Shown one piece after another: positions 1 to 8,505 of a stretch of 64,000 nt of DNA. The stretch spans positions 1,116,001-1,180,000 of the forward strand of contig NZ_CP166097.1 in assembly GCF_041228105.1 (NCBI RefSeq). The letters run 5' to 3'. Position 1 is the stretch's first letter, and each line of letters starts with the position of its first letter. Under the pieces are notes generated by a model. The model was not told the DNA's origin. It did not search any database and saw nothing but the letters and a program-made list of their open reading frames with translations. The stretch comes from Pectobacterium aroidearum. Lineage in GTDB: Bacteria; Pseudomonadota; Gammaproteobacteria; Enterobacterales; Enterobacteriaceae. The position numbers and the translations under genes are program-made.

Positions 1-1287
1 GCCACCGCAGGAGATGTCAATCGCAATGTACTGTGTACCGCTAACCCGGTTGAATCTGTTTTGCATCGTCAATCCTGGGAATGGGCAAAGAAGATTTCTG
101 AGCACCTTTTACCGCGCACAAATGCTTATGCCGAAGTGTGGTTGGATAAAGAGAAAATTATTCAACCCGATGACGAACCCATTCTGGGAAAAAGTTATCT
201 GCCGAGAAAATTCAAAACGGCGGTGGTCATTCCACCGCAGAATGACGTGGATATTCATGCTAACGATCTGAGCTTTGTCGCTATCGGCGATGGCGATCAA
301 TTGGTTGGTTTCAATGTGTTGGTGGGCGGTGGTTTGGCGATGACGCAGGGAGATACCAGCACGTATCCCCGCTTGGCGACGGAGTTTGGCTTTATTCCAT
401 TGGCACATACGCTGGCGATTGCTGAGGCGGTGGTATCAACTCAGCGTGATTGGGGTAACCGTGAGAATCGCCGCAATGCGAAGACAAAATATACGCTTGA
501 ACGTGTTGGCGCTGACGTCTTTAAAGCCGAGGTCGAGCGACGTAGTGGGGTAACGTTCTCTCCGCTAAAACCCTATGTCTTTTCTGAACGTGGCGATCGC
601 ATTGGTTGGGTTGAAGGGATTGATGGCAAGCACCACCTGACGTTGTTTATTCCCAGTGGGCGTCTGCTGGATAAACCGGGATTACCAAATAAAAGCGGTA
701 TCGCGGCTATTGCCCGCGTGCACAACGGTGATTTTCGCCTGACGGCGAACCAGAACATCATCATCGCTGGGGTGGCAAGCGACGATAAAGCGCAGATCGA
801 TGCATTAGCCCGGCAGTATGGGTTGCTGGATTCATCGCTATCGTCACAGCGTAAAGATTCCATGGCCTGCGTCTCGTTTCCCACTTGTCCGTTGGCGATG
901 GCCGAAGCGGAGCGAGTCCTTCCGGATGTCGTTTCACAAATAGAGCATTTGCTGCATAAATACGGCGTAGGCGATGAGTCGTTCGTTTTTCGCATTACCG
1001 GATGTCCCAATGGCTGTGGGCGAGCGATGCTGGCGGAAGTGGGGCTGATTGGGCGGGCTGTGGGACGTTATAGCCTGTACCTTGGTGGCAATCGTGAAGG
1101 GACACGCATTCCTCGCTTGTATAAAGATAATATCGACGTTCCTACATTACTGACTGAAATCGAACGGCTGATTGGTTTGTGGGCGAAGGAGAGAAAGGTG
1201 GGTGAAGGCTTCGGCGATTTTGTTATCAGGGCGAAAATTGTCATGCCTGTAATCCATGCGCCCGTCGATTTTCACACTGCGGTGTAG
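1..1287 (+). CDS. cysI: Sulfite reductase [NADPH] hemoprotein beta subunit, CysI-like (5' end outside window)
   Basis: Reduces sulfite to sulfide in cytoplasmic assimilatory sulfate reduction, paired with a CysJ flavoprotein. The reading frame is open from base 1, so the start lies upstream; about 428 C-terminal residues are visible against roughly 570 for the family. The siroheme/4Fe-4S cysteine motifs are present: CVSFPTC near bases 868-888 and [10 protein letters not shown] near 1000-1029. The RDWGNR and RVTGC-type blocks and the [12 protein letters not shown] segment are also typical. The extreme C-terminus ([20 protein letters not shown]..., ending FHTAV) differs from the E. coli end as I recall it, and the usual downstream partner cysH is absent: the next gene is on the opposite strand. 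It could be the only cysI after rearrangement or a diverged second copy. Family assignment is secure; status as main copy is not. Confidence 0.93.
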   Translation, partial: ATAGDVNRNVLCTANPVESVLHRQSWEWAKKISEHLLPRTNAYAEVWLDKEKIIQPDDEPILGKSYLPRKFKTAVVIPPQNDVDIHANDLSFVAIGDGDQLVGFNVLVGGGLAMTQGDTSTYPRLATEFGFIPLAHTLAIAEAVVSTQRDWGNRENRRNAKTKYTLERVGADVFKAEVERRSGVTFSPLKPYVFSERGDRIGWVEGIDGKHHLTLFIPSGRLLDKPGLPNKSGIAAIARVHNGDFRLTANQNIIIAGVASDDKAQIDALARQYGLLDSSLSSQRKDSMACVSFPTCPLAMAEAERVLPDVVSQIEHLLHKYGVGDESFVFRITGCPNGCGRAMLAEVGLIGRAVGRYSLYLGGNREGTRIPRLYKDNIDVPTLLTEIERLIGLWAKERKVGEGFGDFVIRAKIVMPVIHAPVDFHTAV

Positions 1288-1347
1288 CTGAAATGGTTTC
1301 CCAACCTCATCTTACGTGATGGGGTTGGGATAGGAGAAGAGCGGTCA

Positions 1348-2115
1348 CTACAGCGTAAAACGATCGGCGTCGCGCCAGGCAGGGAAGGATTCCCGATAGC
1401 TTTGCAGCGCTTCCAGCGACAGTTCTGCGTCCAGACGGGCAGGCTGGTTGGGGGCGGCAGAAGCCAGGATTTCCCCCTGTGCATTAATAATCAGGCTGTC
1501 GCCACGGTAGCTGTGACCGTTGCCGTCAGTGCCGACGCGGTTACAGCCTGCAACGTAGGCCTGATTCTCAATGGCGCGCGCGGCCAGCAGCGTCTGCCAG
1601 TGTGCTGCGCGAGGCGCAGGCCAGTTGGCGACATACAGCGCCAGATCGTAGTCCTGCCGATTGCGCGACCAGACCGGGAAACGCAGGTCGTAACAGATCA
1701 TCGGACAGATGCGCCAGCCGCGCCATTCAAGAGTGACCCGTTCTGTGCCTGCCTGATAATGGTGGTGTTCGTCCGCCATGCGAAACAGGTGGCGTTTGTC
1801 GTAGTGATACACCTCACCGTGCGGATCGACCAGCAGGAAACGGTTCACTGCGCCCTTTGGTGTGTTCACCGCGACGCTACCGCCGATCAGGGCATTCGTT
1901 TTCTGCGCCCACTGGTGCAGCCACGCTTCTACAACTGACTGCTCCAGACTGCCTTTAGCGGCTTCCATTGCAAAGCCGGTGGTGAACATCTCCGGCAACA
2001 CAATCAGATCGTGTCCGCTCATCTCTGCCAATAAGGTATCGAAATGGCGCAGATTGGCTTCCCCATCGCGCCAGACCAGCGGCTGTTGCAGTAATGAAAT
2101 CTTTAAAGTCGACAT
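1348..2115 (-). CDS. yafV: Omega-amidase YafV, nitrilase superfamily
   Basis: A 255-residue carbon-nitrogen hydrolase with the nitrilase triad visible as E42 (LPEMFTTGF), K107 (YDKRHLF) and C141 (MICYDLRFP). YafV/Nit2-type enzymes hydrolyse 2-oxoglutaramate or 2-oxosuccinamate, the keto-acid products left when glutamine or asparagine donates nitrogen in transamination. The gene overlaps the 3' end of the upstream aminotransferase gene by 13 bases, so the two are co-transcribed. That pairing fits the last step of methionine salvage, where a glutamine-dependent aminotransferase makes methionine and the amidase removes the oxo-amide product. There is no signal peptide, so the enzyme is cytoplasmic. 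Expression should follow the MetJ operator in front of the aminotransferase gene. Confidence 0.93.
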   Translation of the reverse strand: MSTLKISLLQQPLVWRDGEANLRHFDTLLAEMSGHDLIVLPEMFTTGFAMEAAKGSLEQSVVEAWLHQWAQKTNALIGGSVAVNTPKGAVNRFLLVDPHGEVYHYDKRHLFRMADEHHHYQAGTERVTLEWRGWRICPMICYDLRFPVWSRNRQDYDLALYVANWPAPRAAHWQTLLAARAIENQAYVAGCNRVGTDGNGHSYRGDSLIINAQGEILASAAPNQPARLDAELSLEALQSYRESFPAWRDADRFTL

Positions 2116-3260
2116 AAACGCTCCGCAGCGGCATCCAACGTTGCTTCCTGTTTAGCAAAGCATAGTCGAATCAACGTATGTGGGAACGGGTCGGCGCAAA
2201 AGACGGACAGCGGAATGGCCGCAACGCCAACGTGTTCGGTCAGCCAGCGGCAGAAACTGACATCGTCCAGACCGGAAATCGCCCGATAGTCCGCCAGCAG
2301 GAAGTAGGTACCTTCGCAGGGCAGAATCTCGAAACGGCTGCTCGCCAGCGCGTTGATGAAGCGATCGCGTCTGGCACGGTAAAAATCGGGCAGTTCACGC
2401 CAGTGTTGCGGCTGTTCACGCAGCATATCGGCAATAGCAAACTGGGCAGGTGTGTTCACGGAGAACGTCAGATACTGGTGAACTTTACGCACTTCCGCAC
2501 TCAAGACCGCGGGGGCGACACAGTAGCCGACTTTCCAGCCGGTCATGTGGAACGTTTTACCAAACGATGAGACGGCGATGGCGCGTTGGCGCAGCGACGG
2601 GTGTGCCAGCACGCTAGCGTGCCCTTCACTGTCGAAACAGATGTGCTCGTAGACCTCATCGCTCAGTACAAAGATGTTACGTGCGGCAATCGCCTGCCAC
2701 AGTTGTTCAAAATCGGCCTTCTGCCAGACGGTGGCGGACGGGTTGTGTGGGGTATTCAGGATGACCAAACGAGTCCGATCGCTCAGCAGGTCAGTAAAAT
2801 GCGACCAGTCCACGCGAAACGCTGGCGGCTGCAAGGCGATGCGTTTGAGTACGCCGCCAGCCAACGTAACGGCAGGCGCATAGCTGTCATAGCTGGGATC
2901 GAAACAAATCACTTCGTCGCCGGGGCGCACCAGCGCAGCAATGGCGGCAAACAACGCTTCAGTGGCACCCGCCGTGACGGTGACTTCACTATCGGCATCT
3001 GGTCGCCAGCCGTACAGCGCTTCTGTTTTTTCAGCAATTGCCTGACGCAACGGCGCGACGCCAGTCATCGGCGCATATTGGTTCGCCCCCTGACTGACAT
3101 GATACGCCAGCCGCTGTTGTAAATAGTCCGGGCCGTCAAAATCAGGGAAACCTTGTGATAGATTGATGGCCTGATGCTGTTGGGCCAGTGCACTCATCTG
3201 AGTAAAAATGGTGGTGCCTAGCGAAGGCAGTTTACTGTCGGGGATTAGCGCGGCGCTCAT
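2103..3260 (-). CDS. mtnE: Methionine aminotransferase (YbdL/MtnE type), PLP-dependent
   Basis: A 385-residue fold-type I aminotransferase. The PLP lysine is K235 in SSFGKTFHMTGWKVGY, with supporting residues N173 (NTPHNPSA), D201 and Y204 (LSDEVYEH). The N-terminal LSQGFPDFDGP is typical of the YbdL/KATIII branch, which prefers methionine. In the salvage pathway this enzyme would convert 4-methylthio-2-oxobutanoate, the MtnD product, to methionine, closing the cycle. It is divergent from mtnBCD across a 179-bp region with four tandem met boxes, and yafV overlaps its 3' end. E. coli has ybdL without an mtn pathway, so the symbol mtnE is inferred from the neighbourhood. Function as a methionine-type aminotransferase is well supported; exact substrate range is not visible. 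Confidence 0.87.
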   Translation of the reverse strand: MSAALIPDSKLPSLGTTIFTQMSALAQQHQAINLSQGFPDFDGPDYLQQRLAYHVSQGANQYAPMTGVAPLRQAIAEKTEALYGWRPDADSEVTVTAGATEALFAAIAALVRPGDEVICFDPSYDSYAPAVTLAGGVLKRIALQPPAFRVDWSHFTDLLSDRTRLVILNTPHNPSATVWQKADFEQLWQAIAARNIFVLSDEVYEHICFDSEGHASVLAHPSLRQRAIAVSSFGKTFHMTGWKVGYCVAPAVLSAEVRKVHQYLTFSVNTPAQFAIADMLREQPQHWRELPDFYRARRDRFINALASSRFEILPCEGTYFLLADYRAISGLDDVSFCRWLTEHVGVAAIPLSVFCADPFPHTLIRLCFAKQEATLDAAAERLCRL

Positions 3261-3327
3261 AGCGGGTAGGACTCCTGCAAGCCTGTATTGCCTCGTAATA
3301 TAACATGCTGTTAGTATTTGGCAATCA

Positions 3328-3359
3328 AGACGCTTGGACGTTTAAACGGCTAAATGCCT
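3328..3359. promoter_or_regulatory. MetJ operator: four tandem met boxes
   Basis: Four consecutive 8-bp units resemble the met box AGACGTCT: AGACGCTT (3328-3335), GGACGTTT (3336-3343), AAACGGCT (3344-3351) and AAATGCCT (3352-3359). They lie between the divergent aminotransferase and mtnB genes. MetJ with S-adenosylmethionine binds such tandem 8-mers cooperatively, so both units should be repressed when methionine is plentiful. Confidence 0.82.
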
Positions 3360-3439
3360 TTGCGTGCTAAGACATAATGAAAAGATCTAAACCTGCAACT
3401 GCATGCTTTGAAAAAGAAAGACCAAAAACGGGAAGCTTC

Positions 3440-4057
3440 ATGACTGAAAATCAACAATTGACGGCGCTGCTTGCGGCCTGTCACTGGATCGGCGAGAAGG
3501 GCTGGTGTCCGGCGACGGGCGGCAATATGTCCGTACGCCTTGATGACGCGCAGTGCCTGATTACCGAATCGGGTAAAGACAAAGGCAGCCTTCAGGCAGA
3601 GGATTTCCTGCTGGTGGAGATTGCCACGAACCATGTTCCGAGCGGCCGTACGCCATCGGCGGAAACGGGGCTGCATACGTTGCTGTATCGCCGAGAACCG
3701 ACTATTGGTGCGGTGCTGCACACGCACTCGGTGAACGCCACGGTGCTGTCTCGGGTAGAAAAGGGCGCTGAACTGGTGCTGCACGGCTATGAAATGCAAA
3801 AATCGTTGGCGGGGCAGACGACCCATTTGGATCGCGTGGCAATCCCGATTTTCGATAACGATCAGGATATTCCGGCGCTGGCACAGCGGGTGACCGAGTA
3901 CGCTAGCCACACGCCGTTGCGCTACGGTTTTCTGGTGCGCGGCCACGGCCTTTACTGCTGGGGCGCCACGGTGAAAGAAGCACGTCGCCATCTGGAAGGG
4001 CTGGAGTTCCTGTTCCAATGTGAATTGCAACGGCGACTGCTGGAGGCGAAAGCATGA
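3440..4057 (+). CDS. mtnB: Methylthioribulose-1-phosphate dehydratase MtnB
   Basis: A 205-residue class II aldolase/adducin-family enzyme that dehydrates 5-methylthioribulose-1-phosphate to the diketo intermediate of methionine salvage. Zinc ligands appear as H94 and H96 in AVLHTHS, with E75 in the AETGLH segment; the [11 protein letters not shown] block near residue 23 is the family phosphate-binding region. The frame is open upstream to 3377, but the start at 3440 is chosen because GGAAG lies five bases before it and because the protein then begins MTENQQL, matching family length. The stop overlaps the mtnC start in ATGA, indicating translational coupling. It is the first gene of mtnBCD, downstream of the met boxes. 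Confidence 0.95.
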   Translation: MTENQQLTALLAACHWIGEKGWCPATGGNMSVRLDDAQCLITESGKDKGSLQAEDFLLVEIATNHVPSGRTPSAETGLHTLLYRREPTIGAVLHTHSVNATVLSRVEKGAELVLHGYEMQKSLAGQTTHLDRVAIPIFDNDQDIPALAQRVTEYASHTPLRYGFLVRGHGLYCWGATVKEARRHLEGLEFLFQCELQRRLLEAKA

Positions 4058-4743
4058 TTAAGGCCATTGTGACGGATATTGAAGGCACCACCAGCGACAT
4101 TCGTTTTGTCCACAGCGTGTTGTTTCCCTATGCCCGGGAACGTTTGGCCGACACGGTGCGGCAGCACGGTAGCGATCCTGAGATCGCGCAGGCGCTGGAC
4201 GCGCTGCGTCAGGAACTGAGCCAGCCGGATGCGGATAGTGAGACACTGATTGCCGCGCTGAACCAGTTTATGGATGAGGACCGTAAATCTACCGCGTTGA
4301 AGCTGCTGCAAGGCATTATCTGGCGCGCGGGCTACCGCAACGGTGATTTTCAGGGGCATTTGTATCCTGAAGTGGCGGCGCAGCTCGCTGCATGGCAGCA
4401 GCAAGGCCTGCGCCTGTATGTTTACTCATCAGGCTCGGTAGAAGCGCAGCAACTGCTGTTCGGTTACAGCAACGCGGGTGACCTGCGTCCGCTGTTCAGC
4501 GACTATTTTGATACCTGTGTCGGCGCGAAGCGCGAGACCGATTCTTATCGCACGATTGCGCAAGCCATCGGGCTACCGGCTGAGCAACTTCTGTTCCTAT
4601 CGGACATTCGTCAGGAGCTGGATGCCGCGCAGGAGGCCGGTTGGCACACCTGCCAGCTTATTCGCGATGATGCGGATAGCGTAAGCCGTCACCGTCAGGT
4701 GGCTCGTTTTGACCAGATCGACTTACCGGAGTACGCCCAATGA
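4054..4743 (+). CDS. mtnC: Enolase-phosphatase MtnC
   Basis: A 229-residue HAD-superfamily enzyme. HAD motif I is [10 protein letters not shown] near residues 7-16, with D8 as the expected nucleophile; motif II is in [12 protein letters not shown]; motif III/IV is K/R plus [12 protein letters not shown]. MtnC is bifunctional: it enolises 2,3-diketo-5-methylthiopentyl-1-phosphate and then dephosphorylates it to the acireductone used by MtnD. It overlaps mtnB and mtnD by four bases each (ATGA), so all three proteins are probably made in similar amounts. Length and motifs are ordinary for the family, and it is cytoplasmic. Confidence 0.96.
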   Translation: MIKAIVTDIEGTTSDIRFVHSVLFPYARERLADTVRQHGSDPEIAQALDALRQELSQPDADSETLIAALNQFMDEDRKSTALKLLQGIIWRAGYRNGDFQGHLYPEVAAQLAAWQQQGLRLYVYSSGSVEAQQLLFGYSNAGDLRPLFSDYFDTCVGAKRETDSYRTIAQAIGLPAEQLLFLSDIRQELDAAQEAGWHTCQLIRDDADSVSRHRQVARFDQIDLPEYAQ

Positions 4744-5285
4744 GTGGATTAACCATTTTTAGCGACAGCGATGCAAGCCAGCCGATTTGGCAAAGTCAGG
4801 ATGCCGAGGTGATTCAGAAACAACTGAACGAAATCGGCGTACGTTTTGAACGCTGGGAAGCCAGCCAGAAGCTGAGCGACGCGCCGTCGTCTGAAGAAGT
4901 GCTGGCGGCCTATCAGCATGAAATCGATAAGCTGGTGGCAGAAAAAGGCTATCAGAGCTGGGACGTCATCAGTATGCGTTCCGATAATCCGCAACGTGCG
5001 GAGCTGCGCACCAAGTTTTTATCCGAGCATGTCCACCATGAAGACGAAGTGCGCTTTTTCGTCGAAGGCGCGGGGCTGTTCTGCTTGCACCTGAACGGCA
5101 AGATCTACCAGATCCTGTGTGAGAAGAACGATCTGCTGTCGGTACCCGCAGGCACGGCGCACTGGTTTGATATGGGGCCGGAACCGCACTTCACCGCCAT
5201 CCGCTTGTTCGATAACCCGGAAGGTTGGATCGCGCATTTTACCGGCGATAAGATCGCCGATGCGTATCCGAAATTGGTGCGATAG
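4740..5285 (+). CDS. mtnD: Acireductone dioxygenase MtnD
   Basis: A 181-residue cupin. The metal ligands are visible as H97, H99 and E103 in [11 protein letters not shown] and H141 in [11 protein letters not shown]. With Fe(II) the enzyme turns acireductone into 4-methylthio-2-oxobutanoate plus formate, the on-pathway reaction; with nickel the off-pathway reaction releases carbon monoxide. It is the last gene of the mtnBCD unit and overlaps mtnC by four bases. Its product is the substrate of the divergent aminotransferase at 2103-3260. The downstream 322 bp hold strongly palindromic DNA rather than another gene. Confidence 0.96.
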   Translation: MSGLTIFSDSDASQPIWQSQDAEVIQKQLNEIGVRFERWEASQKLSDAPSSEEVLAAYQHEIDKLVAEKGYQSWDVISMRSDNPQRAELRTKFLSEHVHHEDEVRFFVEGAGLFCLHLNGKIYQILCEKNDLLSVPAGTAHWFDMGPEPHFTAIRLFDNPEGWIAHFTGDKIADAYPKLVR

Positions 5286-5607
5286 CTCTAGAGCTTGTTG
5301 TAAACAAACGCTCTATGAATGAACGAGTATGTTTCGTGCGTTTCTACATTTGCCGTTCTATGTTGCATGTTCCGAAACGCCCGACCCAGGGCGGCTCAAT
5401 CGCCGTCGCCCTGGGAACCCTGGCTTTTGGCGAGAAATATGCCGCTATCGCGGTTCCCTCGTCGTTAATGTGCTTCTGATGGATCGCCAGTGACGCGTTC
5501 CCGACGCGGCACTGGCTTTCGCCGCGTCCGTGCGGCTCATCCAGAAGCCCATCATCTCCTCGGCATATTTACGCCGGGAAGAATGGCACTACTGAAATTT
5601 ATTTTTT
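5286..5607. other. mtnD-mtnA convergent intergenic region with palindromic element
   Basis: No gene is apparent between the convergent mtnD and mtnA stops. The stretch carries nested inverted repeats between 5385 and 5575, listed separately. The poly-T/A tract near 5599-5615 may help terminate mtnD transcription. Confidence 0.7.
5385..5575. repeat. Compound palindromic element (four nested or adjacent stem-loops)
   Basis: Directly seen: CCCAGGGCG (5385-5393) pairs perfectly with CGCCCTGGG (5407-5415). A long outer stem joins 5429-5444 (GGCGAGAAATATGCCG) with 5561-5575 (CGGCATATTTACGCC). Inside it GCTTCTG (5472-5478) pairs with CAGAAGC (5542-5548). Inside that GCCAGTG-A-CGCGT (5486-5498) pairs with ACGCG-G-CACTGGC (5504-5516), and CCGC/GCGG flank a small loop near 5522-5535. 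The whole resembles a non-autonomous palindromic intergenic repeat or a folded transcript end. It is not ERIC. Confidence 0.6.
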
Positions 5608-6636
5608 CTATTTCAGGGTGTTCTGGAATATCCCTTCTTTCACATCCTGTGGCGTGACCACGCCAGTATCGAGTATCCAGCCGCTGATTAATTCGGCGGG
5701 GGTGACGTCAAACGCTGGGTTGTATACCGCGGCGTTCTGCGGTGCCCACTGGCAGTGACCGAAGCTGCCGGAAACGCCAGTGACTTCGGCGGCGGCGCGT
5801 TGTTCGATAGGAATGGCTCGACCGTCCGGGCACGCGGGATCGTGCGTGGTGTGCGGTGCCGCGACGTAAAACGGAATCTGGTGATAGTGTGCCAGCACCG
5901 CGAGGCTGTAGGTGCCGATCTTATTGGCGACGTCGCCGTTGGCGGCAATGCGGTCTGCGCCGACCCAAATCGCATCGACCTGGCCCTGTGCCATCAGGCT
6001 GGCGGCCATCGAATCACAGATTAGCTGATAAGGAATGCCCAGCTCGCCGAGTTCCCAGGCCGTGAGGCGTCCGCCCTGCAAGAGTGGTCGGGTTTCATCA
6101 ACCCACACCTGAGTGACCTTTCCCTGTTGGTGTGCACGCAGCAGCACACCGATGGCGGTGCCGATACCTGCCGTTGCCAGTCCGCCGGTGTTGCAGTGGG
6201 TCAGTAAGCGGCTGTTGGGTTTCACCAGCGCTGCGCCATGGTCGGCAATGCGTTCGCACAGCGCGCGATCTTCTTCTACCAGCCGTAGAGCTTCCTGCGC
6301 CAGCGCAGCGACAAACTGCGGCTGTGCCAACGCTAGTTTCATGCGATCCAGATTGTTCATCAGGTTCACGGCGGTAGGGCGCGATGCCCGCAGCGTGTCC
6401 AGCGCCTGTGCCAGTTCGGCCTGCGATAACCCTTTCTCTGCCAGTAGGGCGAGCAGCAGGCTGGCGGATAGGCCAATCAGCGGGGCGCCGCGTACGCGTA
6501 GCGTTTGGATATGCTCAACCAGTGAGGCGACATCCGGACAAGGGCGCCAGCATTTTTCTTGCGGTAGCGCCTGCTGGTCGAGGATCCACAGTTGGTTATC
6601 AACGATTTTCAGGCTGGTGGTGTTAAGTGTCTGCAT
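5608..6636 (-). CDS. mtnA: S-methyl-5-thioribose-1-phosphate isomerase MtnA
   Basis: A 342-residue member of the eIF-2B alpha/MTNA family that isomerises methylthioribose-1-phosphate to methylthioribulose-1-phosphate, the MtnB substrate. Catalytic residues appear as C148 in [16 protein letters not shown] and D228 in [17 protein letters not shown]; the RVRGAPLIG phosphate-binding block is near residue 47. It is divergent from mtnK, and four met boxes lie in the shared promoter region, so kinase and isomerase are co-regulated although transcribed apart. The 3' end faces mtnD across a palindromic region. Confidence 0.97.
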   Translation of the reverse strand: MQTLNTTSLKIVDNQLWILDQQALPQEKCWRPCPDVASLVEHIQTLRVRGAPLIGLSASLLLALLAEKGLSQAELAQALDTLRASRPTAVNLMNNLDRMKLALAQPQFVAALAQEALRLVEEDRALCERIADHGAALVKPNSRLLTHCNTGGLATAGIGTAIGVLLRAHQQGKVTQVWVDETRPLLQGGRLTAWELGELGIPYQLICDSMAASLMAQGQVDAIWVGADRIAANGDVANKIGTYSLAVLAHYHQIPFYVAAPHTTHDPACPDGRAIPIEQRAAAEVTGVSGSFGHCQWAPQNAAVYNPAFDVTPAELISGWILDTGVVTPQDVKEGIFQNTLK

Positions 6637-6689
6637 CGGTCGTTAAATCCATGTTGCATCGATATTCTTATTCTGCCAAGATGCCTAAT

Positions 6690-6721
6690 AGATGTATAGA
6701 CGTCCGAACGTTTTTATGTCC
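6690..6721. promoter_or_regulatory. MetJ operator: four tandem met boxes between mtnA and mtnK
   Basis: Consecutive 8-mers AGATGTAT (6690-6697), AGACGTCC (6698-6705), GAACGTTT (6706-6713) and TTATGTCC (6714-6721) follow the met-box consensus AGACGTCT; the second is the best match. The site is centred in the divergent promoter region, so MetJ-SAM would repress both mtnA and mtnK. Confidence 0.78.
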
Positions 6722-6788
6722 ATATATTTAGTTCAAGGATAGTTTTAATTTTAGAACCGTTTTGATTTCAGAATAGCGAGGAGTTGGA

Positions 6789-7991
6789 ATGTCACTTTAC
6801 CGCACTTTTACGGCGAATGACGCTGTTGAATATGCCCGCCAGTTCGGCGGTGTCAGTCAGCCGCAAACGCTGGTAGCCGCAGAAGAAATCGGCGATGGCA
6901 ATCTGAATCTGGTGTTTAAAATTAAAGATGAAACGGGCGTCAGCCGAGTGATTGTCAAACAGGCGCTGCCTTATGTGCGGTGCGTGGGAGAATCCTGGCC
7001 CCTGACCCTCGATCGCGCCCGCATTGAGGCCGAAACGTTGCTGACACACGCGCGCTTTTGTCCGCAGCACACCGTGACCGTGCTCTATCACGATCCCGAA
7101 CTGGCAGTAATGGTGCAGGAAGATCTTTCCGATCATCGTATCTGGCGTAGCGAGCTGGTTAAAGGGGCGGATTATCCTCAGGCGGCAGCACAGTTGGGAG
7201 AATATCTGGCACAGACGTTATTCCACACTTCTGATTTTCATCAGCACCCGCATGAGAAGAAAGCGGCGGTGAGCCAGTTCACCAACCCTGAACTGTGTCA
7301 GATTACCGAAGACCTTTTCTTTACCGATCCTTATATCGATCATGAAAGAAACCAGTTTGACGCGGCGCTGACGCCGGATGTACAGGCGCTACGTGACGAT
7401 AAAGCGTTGAAGCTGGCGGTTGCCGGGCTGAAGCATGGCTTTCTGAGCAAAGCCGAGGCGTTACTGCACGGTGATATCCATAGCGGTTCGATTTTTGTCG
7501 CAGAAGGGCGTTTAAAGGCGATTGATGCTGAATTTGGTTTCTACGGGCCGATTGGTTTTGATGTCGGTACGGCAATCGGCAACCTGCTGCTGAATTATTG
7601 CGGCCTGCCGGGGCTGCTGGCACCGCGTGAGGCGGCGGCAGGGCGTGAACGACGTCTGGAAGATATTCGTACGCTGTGGCAGACCTTTTCCGCTCGTTTT
7701 CTAGCGTTGAGCGACAATGAAAGCCGCGATCCGGCGTTGGCGGAATCGGGCTATGCCGCGCTGTTTTTACAGCAGGTATGGCGGGATGCCGTTGGGTACT
7801 GTGGAACCGAATTGATTCGCCGCACGATTGGGCTGGCGCACGTCGCCGATCTGGACAGTATTCAGGAAACGGAAGCGCGTTTAGCGTGCCAGCGTCATGC
7901 TATCTCACTGGGCAGAACCTTAGTGCTGGCGGCTCCGCATATTGCTGATGTGGATGCGCTGCTGGCGCGTGTACGGCAGAGCGGTGCCTGA
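6789..7991 (+). CDS. mtnK: Methylthioribose kinase MtnK
   Basis: A 400-residue kinase of the aminoglycoside/choline-kinase-like fold that phosphorylates 5-methylthioribose with ATP, the entry to the salvage branch that then uses MtnA. Visible blocks are the nucleotide loop [12 protein letters not shown] (about residues 36-47), the catalytic loop H227-G-D229 in [12 protein letters not shown] and the metal-binding [18 protein letters not shown] strong GAGGAG ribosome site precedes the ATG. The gene is preceded by four met boxes and is divergent from mtnA. A 9-bp inverted repeat at 8020-8045 follows the stop. Together with mtnABCD and the aminotransferase the pathway from methylthioribose to methionine is complete here. 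Confidence 0.96.
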   Translation: MSLYRTFTANDAVEYARQFGGVSQPQTLVAAEEIGDGNLNLVFKIKDETGVSRVIVKQALPYVRCVGESWPLTLDRARIEAETLLTHARFCPQHTVTVLYHDPELAVMVQEDLSDHRIWRSELVKGADYPQAAAQLGEYLAQTLFHTSDFHQHPHEKKAAVSQFTNPELCQITEDLFFTDPYIDHERNQFDAALTPDVQALRDDKALKLAVAGLKHGFLSKAEALLHGDIHSGSIFVAEGRLKAIDAEFGFYGPIGFDVGTAIGNLLLNYCGLPGLLAPREAAAGRERRLEDIRTLWQTFSARFLALSDNESRDPALAESGYAALFLQQVWRDAVGYCGTELIRRTIGLAHVADLDSIQETEARLACQRHAISLGRTLVLAAPHIADVDALLARVRQSGA

Positions 7992-8019
7992 TTCGCGTAA
8001 CGGCGTTATGTAAGTTCTC

Positions 8020-8045
8020 GCTCCCATCGTGAATCGGATGGGAGC
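8020..8045. terminator. Stem-loop between mtnK and yajD
   Basis: GCTCCCATC (8020-8028) is the perfect complement of GATGGGAGC (8037-8045), with an 8-nt loop. There is no T-tract, so it may stabilise the mtnK 3' end or act as a weak terminator between the convergent genes. Confidence 0.5.
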
Positions 8046-8056
8046 GGTAAACAGAC

Positions 8057-8407
8057 CTATTTCTTCCCTTTATTCATCATCGCCTGCAAATTCGCGAAAG
8101 GGTTGTGCGTGGCAACGCCAACATCCTTCTGCGCATCCTCACCCGCGACGACCGTCGATCCATACATATCCGCATCGGTATATTTTGAATGCTCATGGTC
8201 GTGACAGTAGAGGCACAGCATTTCCCAGTTACTGCCGTCTTCCGGGTTATTGCTGTGATCGTGATCGATGTGGTGAACGGTTAATTCACGCAGGTTGGAA
8301 TAGACGAATTCGCGTGAACAGCGACCACATACCCACGGGAAAAGTTTGAGCGCTTTTTCGCGGTAGCCGCTTTCAAGTCTGGCGTAGTTCTTGGGGATGT
8401 AAGCCAT
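8057..8407 (-). CDS. yajD: HNH nuclease family protein YajD
   Basis: A 116-residue small HNH protein. Paired cysteines CGRC (about residues 27-30) and CLYC near residue 78 form a zinc site around the HNH core, seen as LTVHHIDHDHSNNPEDGSNW. This matches the enterobacterial YajD family; its cellular role is not established. The C-terminus (NPFANLQAMMNKGKK) is basic. It is convergent with mtnK and has its own promoter region in front of fadE's terminator. It is cytoplasmic, without signal peptide or membrane segments. The homing-endonuclease-like motif does not by itself imply mobility, since this gene is part of the conserved enterobacterial chromosome. Confidence 0.88.
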   Translation of the reverse strand: MAYIPKNYARLESGYREKALKLFPWVCGRCSREFVYSNLRELTVHHIDHDHSNNPEDGSNWEMLCLYCHDHEHSKYTDADMYGSTVVAGEDAQKDVGVATHNPFANLQAMMNKGKK

Positions 8408-8473
8408 GTGTCGGGTTTCATTCAGAAGGAAAGAGGATGTGGATTTTACAACTGATGCGTGTGTAAATGAAAG

Positions 8474-8500
8474 AACAGGCCGCCATATTGGCGGCCTGTT
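8474..8500 (-). terminator. fadE terminator
   Basis: AACAGGCCGCC (8474-8484) and GGCGGCCTGTT (8490-8500) form an 11-bp perfect stem with a 5-nt loop just after the fadE stop. On the minus strand it is followed by a moderately T-rich stretch, consistent with intrinsic termination. Confidence 0.8.
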
Positions 8501-8505
8501 GCTGT

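Noticed and set aside
8057-8407. HNH nuclease as part of a mobile or restriction system
   Set aside because: It is the conserved enterobacterial YajD protein in a core-genome setting.
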